DNA of 64,000 nt from Pseudomonas orientalis (lineage in GTDB: Bacteria; Pseudomonadota; Gammaproteobacteria; Pseudomonadales; Pseudomonadaceae): the NCBI RefSeq assembly GCF_022807995.1, contig NZ_CP094351.1:122501-186500 (forward strand), given 5' to 3'. The translations under genes and the position numbers were made by a program. Under the pieces are notes generated by a model. That model was not told the origin of the DNA and did no database searches. It saw only the letters and a program-made list of their open reading frames with translations. The stretch's first letter is position 1. Each line of letters starts with the position of its first letter. Shown piece after piece: positions 56,537 through 64,000 of this stretch.

Positions 56537-59017
56537 ATGTTGCCAATCCCTCCACTCAGCGCTTCAGGCCGGTTGCGGCTGCTCATCGCAGCAGCCCTGT
56601 GCAGCCAATTGCTGATGCCTGCCTATGCCGTGGCCGATCCCGCCTATGACGCCCTGATCATCCAGGCGCGCAACGGTCACTTCACGCCGGCACTGACTCA
56701 GTTGCGCCAGCTGTCCGCCGAGCGCCAGAGCCCAGGCCAGGTCAGCGATCATCTGGTGATTGCCGGTTGGGCCGGGCAGGACACGGAAGTGTTGAAGGTG
56801 TATGAGGCACAGGGCAAGCATCGCAACCTCACCACCCAGGCACTGGCCACGGTGGCGCGCACCTATCGCAATCAAAAGCAGTGGGCCCAGGCCGAGGCGG
56901 TCTATCGCCAGGCGCTGCTGCGTGAGCCGAATAATATCGACCTGCAACTGGGCCTGGCGCTCACCCAGGCCGATGGCGGCAAAGCCGGCGAGGCGGTGCA
57001 ACGCTTGCGCGCGCTGGTGGCGGCGCAACCGAATGACCCCAACCGCCGCATGGCGCTGGGCTACGCGCTGACCCGCGCCGGCCTGAACTACGACGCATTG
57101 TTCGAGTTCGACCAGGCGTTCATCCGTGCCGGCGACAAACCCGACGTGGCGCGTGAATACCTCGTCGCCCTGCAAAAGGCCCGCCTGCCGGAAGCCGCGC
57201 TGCGCCTGTCGGCCAAGCGCCCGGGCCTGGTGAACGCGGTGACCCAGCGCCGCCTGGAAGGCGATCTGGCCGCCGAGCGCGTGCGCATCGCCGAGTTCGC
57301 CACGCGCACCGAAAAAGAACGCTACGTGGTCGCCGACCGCGCCCTCAGTGACTACGACCGACTGATCGCACGCTGGATCCCGGACGCCAGCGCCCATGAC
57401 GACGTGGTGCGCTGGCGCATCGACCGCCTGGGCGCGCTGAAGGCCAGGGCACGTACCGCCGAGGTGATCCGCGAGTACCAGGCCTTCAACGCTGAAGGTG
57501 TGCAATTGCCCACTTACGCGTTGCGTTGGGTGGCCGCCTCCTACCTCGACCAGCGCCAGCCGGAAAAAGCCGAACCCCTGTATCGCCAGGTGCTGAGCGC
57601 GCCGGACGCCGACGCCAGTTACCGCGTCGACGACAGCACCGCGTTGTTCTACGCCCTGCTGGAAAGTGACAAAGTCGAGGACGCCCGCCAGGTCGCCGAC
57701 ACCCTGGCCAGGGAACAGAAACCCCGCGTCGAACTCAAGGGCTTGCCGATTGGCAACCCCAACGACAACTGGATGGACGCGCAGCAACTCTCCGCCCAGG
57801 CCGGCACCTTCGGCGGTGACCTGCCGGGCAGCGAAGCCAACCTGGAAGCCCTGGTAGCCAAGGCGCCGGGCAACGTCGGCCTGCGCATCGCCCAGGCCGA
57901 CATGTACCGCGCCCGTGACTGGCCGCGCCGCGCCGAAGGTACCCTCAAGGAAACCGAAGCCCAGGCGCCCCGCGACATCGGCCTGCAAGTGTCCCAGGCC
58001 TACACCGCCATGGACCTGCAGGAGTGGCGCCAGATGGACGCCCTCACCGACGACGTGGTCGCACGCAACCCGGACAACCGCCAGGTGCAGCGCCTCAGTC
58101 GCCTGCGCGATGTGCATGACATGGCCGAACTGCGCGTCGAGGCCTACACCGGCAAGAGCTACGGCGGCGGCAACAACAACGACGCAGGCGCAGTGGCCGG
58201 TAGCCGCGACTGGGGCATCGAAAGTGTGATCTACACGCCGCCCATCGACGAAGACTGGCGCCTGTTCGCTGGTGCCGGCTACGCCACCGCCGACTTCAGC
58301 GAAGGCACCGGCCAGCACCGTTGGCAGCGCGTGGGCGTGGAGCGGCGTACCCGCGATATGACGATCGAAGCCGAGGTGTCCAATCACTCCTACGGCGATG
58401 GCTCCAAGCAAGGTGCGGCCGTCTCGATTGCCCGCGACATCAACGACCACTGGCAGTACGGCGGCAGCGTCGGCTACCTGCTCAGCACCACGCCACTGCG
58501 CGCCTTGAACGACGGCGTCACGGCCAATGGCGGCAGTGGTTTCATCCGCTGGCGCGCCAATGAAAGCCGCGAGTGGAAGCTTACCCTCAGCCCGTCGCAC
58601 TTCAGTGACGGCAACGACCGCGTCGAAGCGCTGCTCAGCGGACGCGAGGGCCTCTACAGCTCGCCCCATGTGCAAATCGACCTGGGCCTGGAAGTCGGCG
58701 CGAGCCGCAACAGCAAGGAAGACACCGCGTACTTCAACCCGAAGTCGGACTTCACGGTGTTGCCCGTGATCAACGTCAACCACGTGCTCTATCACCGCTA
58801 CGAGACCCAGTGGAGCCAGCAGTTCCAGATCGGTGCGGGCACCTACAGCCAGCACGACTACTCCACCGGCGGCATCGGCCTTGTCGGCTACGGCCAGCGC
58901 TTTCGCTGGAACGACGTACTGGAAATGGGCGCCAACCTCAGCCTGATCAGCCGACCTTATGACGGCGACCGCGAACGCGATCTGCGTCTGCTCGTCGACC
59001 TCACTTACCGTTTCTAG
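56537..59017 (+). CDS. pgaA: PgaA, outer membrane porin for poly-N-acetylglucosamine export
   Basis: An 826-residue protein with a signal peptide ending AYAVA near residue 33, a long TPR solenoid (for example QAEAVYRQALLREPNNIDLQLGLAL near 115-140) over about 45-500, and a C-terminal beta-barrel ending in aromatic Phe (VDLTYRF). This is the PgaA plan: a periplasmic domain that binds PgaB and the polymer, and an outer membrane pore. It is the first gene of pgaABCD; pgaB starts 12 bp after its stop. Confidence 0.92.
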   Translation: MLPIPPLSASGRLRLLIAAALCSQLLMPAYAVADPAYDALIIQARNGHFTPALTQLRQLSAERQSPGQVSDHLVIAGWAGQDTEVLKVYEAQGKHRNLTTQALATVARTYRNQKQWAQAEAVYRQALLREPNNIDLQLGLALTQADGGKAGEAVQRLRALVAAQPNDPNRRMALGYALTRAGLNYDALFEFDQAFIRAGDKPDVAREYLVALQKARLPEAALRLSAKRPGLVNAVTQRRLEGDLAAERVRIAEFATRTEKERYVVADRALSDYDRLIARWIPDASAHDDVVRWRIDRLGALKARARTAEVIREYQAFNAEGVQLPTYALRWVAASYLDQRQPEKAEPLYRQVLSAPDADASYRVDDSTALFYALLESDKVEDARQVADTLAREQKPRVELKGLPIGNPNDNWMDAQQLSAQAGTFGGDLPGSEANLEALVAKAPGNVGLRIAQADMYRARDWPRRAEGTLKETEAQAPRDIGLQVSQAYTAMDLQEWRQMDALTDDVVARNPDNRQVQRLSRLRDVHDMAELRVEAYTGKSYGGGNNNDAGAVAGSRDWGIESVIYTPPIDEDWRLFAGAGYATADFSEGTGQHRWQRVGVERRTRDMTIEAEVSNHSYGDGSKQGAAVSIARDINDHWQYGGSVGYLLSTTPLRALNDGVTANGGSGFIRWRANESREWKLTLSPSHFSDGNDRVEALLSGREGLYSSPHVQIDLGLEVGASRNSKEDTAYFNPKSDFTVLPVINVNHVLYHRYETQWSQQFQIGAGTYSQHDYSTGGIGLVGYGQRFRWNDVLEMGANLSLISRPYDGDRERDLRLLVDLTYRF

Positions 59018-59029
59018 AAGAGCCTGACC

Positions 59030-61027
59030 ATGACCGTCCTCAGCCGTTGCTTGTTGGTCCTGGGTCTAATGCTGGCCGCCGCGTGCGCCCAGCAACCCGC
59101 GCCCTATACCCCACCCGCGCAGCGGCCAACCGCGCTCAACGAAGCGCCGTGGCCGAAAAACCATTTCCTGGGCATTGCCTACCATGACGTCAATGATCGC
59201 GACCCGGATCAGGCGGTGGTGGCGGTGCGCACCGAACGCTTGATCGAACAACTGGCCTGGCTGCGCGAGAACGGCTACCAGGCGGTCAGCGTCGACCAGA
59301 TCCTGGCCGCGCGCAACGGCGGCCCGGCGCTGCCGCCCAAGGCCATCATGCTCAGCTTCGACGATGGTTACGCAAGCTTCTACACCCGTGTGATGCCGAT
59401 TCTGCGTGCCTACCACTGGCCGGCGTTGCTGGCGCCGGTGGGCTACTGGATCGACACGCCGCTGAACAAGCCGGTGGATTTTGCCGGTTCACCGCGCCCC
59501 CGTGGAGAATTCCTCACCTGGCAGCAGGTTCGTGAAGTGTCCCAGTCGGGCCTGGTGTAAATCGCCGCGCACACCGATGCCAATCACAAAGGCATCCTGG
59601 CCAACCCTCAAGGCAACCTGGAGCCGGCGGCAACGTCCCTGCGCTTAGACCCGGCCACCGGGCGTTATGAAAGCCAGGCGCAGTTCGATGCGCGGCAGCG
59701 CGCGGACGTCGTGGCGATTTCCAACAAGATCCAGGCCGTGACCGGCAAGAAACCACGGGTGTGGGTGTGGCCCTATGGCGCGGCCAAAGGTACGTCGCTG
59801 GCGATCGTCGGTGAGCAGGGCTACCAGATGGCCCTGACCCTGGAAGACGGCCTCGACAGTTCCAGTGATCTGATGAACAGCCCGCGCTTCCTGGTGGCCT
59901 CCGACCCCGACGGCGAGCACTTCGCCAACAGCATCGTCGCCGCACAGACCCCGGCACCGATGCGCGTATTGCACGTGGACCTGGACAACGTCTACGACCC
60001 TGACCCGGCCCAGCAGGCGCGCAATCTCGACGTACTGGTGCAGCGCGTGGTGGACATGGGCGCCGGCACCGTCTTTCTGCAAGCCTTCGCCGACCCCAAG
60101 GGCGACGGCCTGGTGCACTCGCTCTACTTCCCCAACCGTCACTTGCCGGTGCGCGCCGACCTGTTCAACCGCGTTGCCTGGCAGCTGCACACCCGTGCCC
60201 ACGCCGCCGTGTATGCCTGGATGCCCGTGCTCAGTTTCGCCCTCGACCCCAAGCTGCCGCGCGTGACCCGTTGGGACCCGCACACCGCCAGGCTGGGCAC
60301 TGACCCCGACCAGTACAAACGCCTGTCGCCGTTCGACCCGCAGGTGCGCAAAATCATCGGTGAAATCTACGAAGACCTGGCCCGCAACAGCGCCATCGAT
60401 GGTGTGCTGTACCACGACGATGCCGTGCTCTCGGACTTCGAAGACGCCAGCCCCGCCGCGCTCAAGGCCTACGCGGCCAATGGTTTGCCGGACACTGTCG
60501 CCGCCTTGCGCGCCGATCCCGCCACGCTGCAGCGCTGGACCCGCTTCAAGAGCCGCTACCTGATCGACTTCACCCAAGAGCTGACCACCAAGGTTCGCGC
60601 CATCGCCGGGCCGCAGGTGCAGACCGCGCGCAATATCTTCGCCGAGCCGATGCTCAACCCGGCCAGCGAAGCCTGGTTCGCGCAGAACCTCGATGACTTC
60701 CTGCAGGCCTACGACTGGACCGCGCCGATGGCCATGCCGCTGATGGAAGGCCAGGAATTGAAGGCGTCCGATGCCTGGCTGGAAAAACTGGTGGCGACAG
60801 TCAAGGCGCGCCCCGGCGCCATGGAAAAAACTGTGTTCGAGCTGCAAGCCAAAGACTGGCGCACCAACGCCGCGCCGGATATCAGCGCTGAGCAACTGGC
60901 GCAATGGATGGGCGTGCTCAAACGCCAGGGGGTCAAGAGCTTTGGCTACTACCCGGACAACTTCCTGGAAAATTCCCCGGACCTGAAGACGGTACGTCCG
61001 GCCCTTTCCAACCAGTGGAACCCTTGA
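59030..61027 (+). pseudogene. pgaB: PgaB, PNAG deacetylase, interrupted by an in-frame TAA
   Basis: PgaB is a periplasmic lipoprotein that partly deacetylates poly-N-acetylglucosamine so it can be exported. The reading frame of 666 codons is open except for TAA at 59558-59560 (codon 177). The first part has a lipobox (LAAAC near 20) and the catalytic SFDDGY near 109. After the stop the frame continues IAAHTDANHKGILANPQG, containing metal-binding histidines, then VWVWPYGAAKG and the C-terminal glycoside-hydrolase-like domain (DGVLYHDDAVLSDFE). Codon 177 would be GAA (Glu) with one base changed. No frameshift is seen. The result is either a true nonsense mutation or a sequencing error. Confidence 0.88.
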
Positions 61028-61029
61028 TC

Positions 61030-62370
61030 ATGTTCGACAGAATCCTGGCTATATTCGTGCTGGCACTGGTATTGGGCGTGCCCCTGGGCCTGATCTTCCT
61101 GGTCACCGGGCAGTTCCTGATGGACTTCGTGTTTTTCTACCCGCTGTTCATGTCCGCGTTGTGGATCGCCGGCGGCCTGTACTTCTGGCTGCACTGGGAA
61201 CGCCACTGGCCGTGGCAGGAAGACACGCCGGCGCCGACCCTGGCCGGCAACCCGCTGATCTCGATCATCGTCCCTTGCTACAACGAAGGCGATAACGTCG
61301 CCGACACCATGGCGGCCGCCCTGGGCCAGGTGTACACGAACATCGAAGTGATTGCGGTCAACGACGGCTCCAGCGACAACACCGCTGCGATACTCGACGC
61401 GCTGGCGCTGCAACACCCACGCTTGCGGGTGCTGCACCTGGCGCAGAACCAGGGCAAGGCCGTGGCCCTGCGCATGGGGGCGGTGGCGGCGCGCAGCGAA
61501 TACCTGGTGTGCATCGACGGCGATGCGTTGCTCGACAAAAACGCGGCGGCCTACATGGTCGCGCCGATGCTCGACAACCCGCGCCTGGGCGCCGTCACCG
61601 GCAACCCGCGTGTGCGCACACGTTCGACCCTGATCGGCCGGGTACAGGTGGGCGAGTTCTCCTCGATCATCGGCCTGATCAAGCGTACCCAGCGCGTGTT
61701 CGGGCGCATCTTCACGGTGTCGGGTGTGGTGGTGGCGTTCCGCAAGAAGGCGCTGAACCGCATCGACTACTGGAGCACCGACATGATCACCGAGGACATC
61801 GATGTCAGCTGGAAGCTGCAACTCGATCATTGGGCGATCTTCTACGAGCCGCGCGCGCTGTGCTGGATTCTCATGCCCGAGACCGTCGGCGGCCTGTGGA
61901 AACAGCGCCTGCGCTGGGCCCAGGGCGGCGCTGAAGTGCTGTTCAAGAATATCCGTGGCATCTGGCAATGGCGCCATCGCTACCTGTGGCCGCTGCTGTT
62001 CGAATATTGCCTGTCCACCGGCTGGGCCTTCACCTTCCTGCTCTCGGTGGTGTTCTGGGGCCTGGGCAAATTCATGGTGTTGCCGCAGGCGATTACCGTC
62101 GACTCCCTGGTGCCGCCGGCGTTTACCGGGCTGGTGCTGGCGATGGTGTGCCTGCTGCAGTTCGCGGTGAGCATCCTGATTGACCGGCGCTACGAAAAAG
62201 ACCTGTGGAAAACCCTGTTCTGGACCGTGTGGTACCCGATGGTGTTCTGGCTGGTCAGCCTGTTCACCACCCTGGTCAGCTTTCCCAAGGTGTTGTTCAA
62301 CCAACACCAGAAACGCGCCCGCTGGGTCAGCCCGGACCGTGGTATCAAACCTGCCCAAGAGGAGGCGTGA
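61030..62370 (+). CDS. pgaC: PgaC, poly-N-acetylglucosamine synthase (GT2)
   Basis: A 446-residue processive family 2 glycosyltransferase from the ATG at 61030, just after the pgaB stop. It has N-terminal membrane helices (about 5-60), the catalytic domain with [27 protein letters not shown] and QRLRWAQGG (the D,D,D,QxxRW set), and C-terminal helices. With PgaD it makes and translocates beta-1,6-GlcNAc polymer using UDP-GlcNAc and is activated by c-di-GMP in E. coli. An earlier in-frame start at 60904 lies inside pgaB and is rejected. Confidence 0.94.
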   Translation: MFDRILAIFVLALVLGVPLGLIFLVTGQFLMDFVFFYPLFMSALWIAGGLYFWLHWERHWPWQEDTPAPTLAGNPLISIIVPCYNEGDNVADTMAAALGQVYTNIEVIAVNDGSSDNTAAILDALALQHPRLRVLHLAQNQGKAVALRMGAVAARSEYLVCIDGDALLDKNAAAYMVAPMLDNPRLGAVTGNPRVRTRSTLIGRVQVGEFSSIIGLIKRTQRVFGRIFTVSGVVVAFRKKALNRIDYWSTDMITEDIDVSWKLQLDHWAIFYEPRALCWILMPETVGGLWKQRLRWAQGGAEVLFKNIRGIWQWRHRYLWPLLFEYCLSTGWAFTFLLSVVFWGLGKFMVLPQAITVDSLVPPAFTGLVLAMVCLLQFAVSILIDRRYEKDLWKTLFWTVWYPMVFWLVSLFTTLVSFPKVLFNQHQKRARWVSPDRGIKPAQEEA

Positions 62371-62372
62371 CG

Positions 62373-62855
62373 ATGAAACTGGTCAGAACCCGCCAGAACC
62401 TGGCGATGTGGATTATCGATGTGTTACTCACCCTGCTGGCCTGGGCCGGCCTGGTCTGGCTGCTGGCCCGGGGCATGAGCGCCATGCTCGAAACCCACGG
62501 CGGCCCGCGCCTGGAAGCGCCGATCTTCGCCGCGCTCAACACCTTGCAAATCTACCTGTGGATCGCCCTGTTCAATGCCGTGATCCTGGTCGCCTGGGCG
62601 CGCTACCAGCAACGCAAAGGCCGCAAATTCGCCCAGCGCCGCGCCGAGGCGCATGCCCTGAGCGACCAGCACTTGAGTGAAAGCTTCAAGCTGGGCGAGG
62701 GCGACCTGGAACAACTGCGCCGTCCCGGTGTGCTGGTGATCCACAACGATGAAGAAGGCGGCGTGGGCGAAATCAAATCCCACGTCTCCCGCGACGTCGA
62801 ACGCCCCGGCCTGGCCCTGGTGTCCGGCTCGGAAAAAGACAAAGGCCTTGGCTGA
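62373..62855 (+). CDS. pgaD: PgaD, accessory subunit of PNAG synthase
   Basis: A 160-residue protein from the ATG at 62373, with AAGAGGAGG upstream. Two membrane helices (about 11-33 and 60-80) are followed by a charged cytoplasmic tail. Size, topology and position after pgaC match PgaD, needed with PgaC for polymerisation. Sequence conservation in this family is low, so the call leans on context. Confidence 0.85.
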   Translation: MKLVRTRQNLAMWIIDVLLTLLAWAGLVWLLARGMSAMLETHGGPRLEAPIFAALNTLQIYLWIALFNAVILVAWARYQQRKGRKFAQRRAEAHALSDQHLSESFKLGEGDLEQLRRPGVLVIHNDEEGGVGEIKSHVSRDVERPGLALVSGSEKDKGLG

Positions 62856-62878
62856 TTCTTCAGTCCTGCAAATATCCA

Positions 62879-63056
62879 ATGTGGGAGGGGGCTTGCCCTA
62901 ATGCCCCCCTCAGTAGGAGCGAGCTTGCTCGCGAAAAACTCACAGGCACCGCGTTCATTCAGGAAGCACGCGTTATCGTTGACGTTTTTCGCGAGCAAGC
63001 TCGCTCCTACAAAAAACCTTAACTGGCTGGCATTAGGGCTTGCCTCCTCCCACATT
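62879..63056. repeat. REPIN apparently nested inside another REPIN
   Basis: The outer arms are a GTGGGAGGGGGCTTGCCCTA-type REP (62879-62904) and its inverted partner (about 63028-63056). Between them, at 62913-63010, lies a complete REPIN of the other class (GTAGGAGCGAGCTTGCTCGC and its inverse). The outer arms share the unusual CTTGCCCTAATGCC end, so they belong together. Confidence 0.85.
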
Positions 63057-63417
63057 GATCTCCAGCGCTGTGAGTGCGCACGGGTTCAACAAAACTGATC
63101 GGATTTCCGATAAATGGGACCCAAATCACAAAAACGCCGCGAACTTTCCTCCCCTCCCCGGTACTAAACCTAACTCGACGACCCTTGATGGCTAAATAGT
63201 GGCGATCATTGCCCGTCAGTCGAATCGCTGTCGAAACAGTTGCCGCCGGTCGGATTAAACGTCTCAGCAATCCGGCCGCACCCTGTTCGATAATTATTTT
63301 TTGTTACTAATCATTAGGTTGGCCCGCAGACACGCTCGAACGCCCCGCAGCCCAGCATCTTGGACTGCCGGGAGTTCGATGTTAGCTTGCCGGCCTTTGA
63401 TTTTCGACGGATCGAAC
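63057..63417 (+). promoter_or_regulatory. upstream region of the TpsB gene
   Basis: About 360 bp without a gene. An AT-rich patch around 63285-63320 (GATAATTATTTTTTGTTAC) is the likely promoter zone for the downstream gene. I see no operator, RNA gene or terminator that I can support. Confidence 0.35.
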
Positions 63418-64000
63418 ATGCCTCTGCCAATGCCACGGACTCGGTTTCTTCTATGCACCTTCCTGCTCACTTGCCTGGGCCTGAACACTGCATTCGCTGC
63501 CCCCACGCCCGGGGACCAGGACCTGATCCGCGATCGGCAGAACCGCCTGCTCGAGGAGCAACAACGGCGCCTTGAAGAACTCAAGGATCTGCCCGGCAAA
63601 GCGGCCAAACCCGAGGCGCCCAGCGCGCCCGCCGACACCCGTTGCTTCCCGATCAAGGACATCGAGCTCAAAGGCGCCGACAGCCTGCCGGCCTCCGAGC
63701 GCGAGCGCCTGCTCAAGCCCTATGTCGGCCAATGCCTGGGCGTGTCCCAGCTCAACGACTTGCTCAAGGCCATCACCGACTACTACCTCGGCAAAGGCCG
63801 CGTCACCAGCCGCGCCTACCTGCCGCAGCAAGACCTCTCCACCGGCCACCTGCAGGTGCTGGTGGTGGAAGGCAAGCTCGAAGCCTTGCGCAGCGCCGAA
63901 GGCAGCACCGTGACCGAACGCGAACTGGCCATGGCCTTTCCCGGCAAGGTCGGCGAAGCGCTGAACCTGCGCGAAATCGAGCAACTGGTGGACCAGCTCA
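63418..64000 (+). CDS. TpsB/ShlB-family two-partner secretion transporter, partial
   Basis: The first 194 residues of a gene that runs off the window, from the ATG at 63418. A signal peptide (MPLPMPRTRFLLCTFLLTCLGLNTAFA) is followed by a Gln/Arg/Glu-rich linker (LIRDRQNRLLEEQQRRLEEL), then a first POTRA domain starting CFPIKDIELKGADSLP with YLGKGRVTSRAYLPQQDLS and VVEGKLEAL. This is the plan of outer membrane TpsB proteins (ShlB, FhaC, CdiB) that secrete large exoproteins. The barrel and any TpsA partner lie beyond the window. Confidence 0.9.
   Translation, partial: MPLPMPRTRFLLCTFLLTCLGLNTAFAAPTPGDQDLIRDRQNRLLEEQQRRLEELKDLPGKAAKPEAPSAPADTRCFPIKDIELKGADSLPASERERLLKPYVGQCLGVSQLNDLLKAITDYYLGKGRVTSRAYLPQQDLSTGHLQVLVVEGKLEALRSAEGSTVTERELAMAFPGKVGEALNLREIEQLVDQL

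Noticed and set aside
56564..58855. Minus-strand frame of 763 codons opposite pgaA
   Set aside because: The sense strand has clear PgaA architecture; the antisense product shows no domain.
59711..61027. Independent gene starting inside pgaB after the stop codon
   Set aside because: It is in the same frame as the first part of pgaB and continues its conserved sequence, so it is the 3' part of one broken gene.
62205..62372. Upstream start for pgaD inside pgaC
   Set aside because: The first 56 residues are out-of-frame pgaC sequence; a strong ribosome site lies before the ATG at 62373.

Overview
The window looks like a chromosome segment of a fluorescent Pseudomonas (P. fluorescens group). The evidence is a Pseudomonas-type 23S/5S rRNA end, a complete Lap adhesion locus in the order lapG-lapD-(small gene)-lapA-lapEBC, many GTGGGAGGGGGCTTGCCCCC-type REP sequences, and high-GC codon use over most of the window. 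No insertion sequence, tRNA, CRISPR array or phage module was seen.

Layout: 1-2323 is the 3' end of an rRNA operon with two 5S genes, each followed by a terminator. 2414-4434 is a chemoreceptor gene with a sigma-28 type promoter. 4481-9548 (minus) is a three-gene operon that I read as the mgo/pvf signalling-molecule cluster (DUF3050 diiron-like protein, AurF-type N-oxygenase, A-T-R NRPS-like enzyme); the fourth gene found in known clusters, mgoD, is not adjacent. 9921-10631 is a GntR/FCD regulator with a VanR-like operator. 10881-33653 is the Lap biofilm system: periplasmic protease LapG, c-di-GMP receptor LapD, the roughly 4,730-residue adhesin LapA built of long tandem repeats, and its type I secretion apparatus LapE/LapB/LapC.

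33.8-40 kb holds a TauD-type dioxygenase, a LysR regulator and an EmrAB/OprM-like tripartite pump. 40.1-42.2 kb (minus) is a compact cassette of winged-helix protein, AbiEii-like nucleotidyltransferase and PP2C-like phosphatase, preceded by a perfect 30-bp palindrome. It reads like an accessory defence or toxin-antitoxin type unit and is the best candidate here for an undescribed system. 42.2-46.9 kb has a DUF3142 gene, a large unknown exported protein and a GT39-type glycosyltransferase; 47.1-48.6 kb a Fic protein; 48.7-53.8 kb a MarR regulator leading a FUSC/DUF1656/HlyD/outer-membrane-factor efflux operon; 53.8-56.2 kb a small membrane protein and a DUF945 protein.

56.5-62.9 kb is a pgaABCD-type operon for poly-N-acetylglucosamine. 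In it pgaB carries one in-frame TAA codon just before its metal-binding histidines, so deacetylation/export may be lost unless this is a sequencing error. The window ends inside a TpsB (two-partner secretion) gene. Taken together the segment is rich in surface-attachment functions: a c-di-GMP-gated adhesin, an exopolysaccharide operon, a two-partner transporter, and a GacA-linked type of signal cluster (from knowledge of mgo/pvf, not from sequence). REPIN elements punctuate many gene boundaries, including one REPIN apparently nested inside another.
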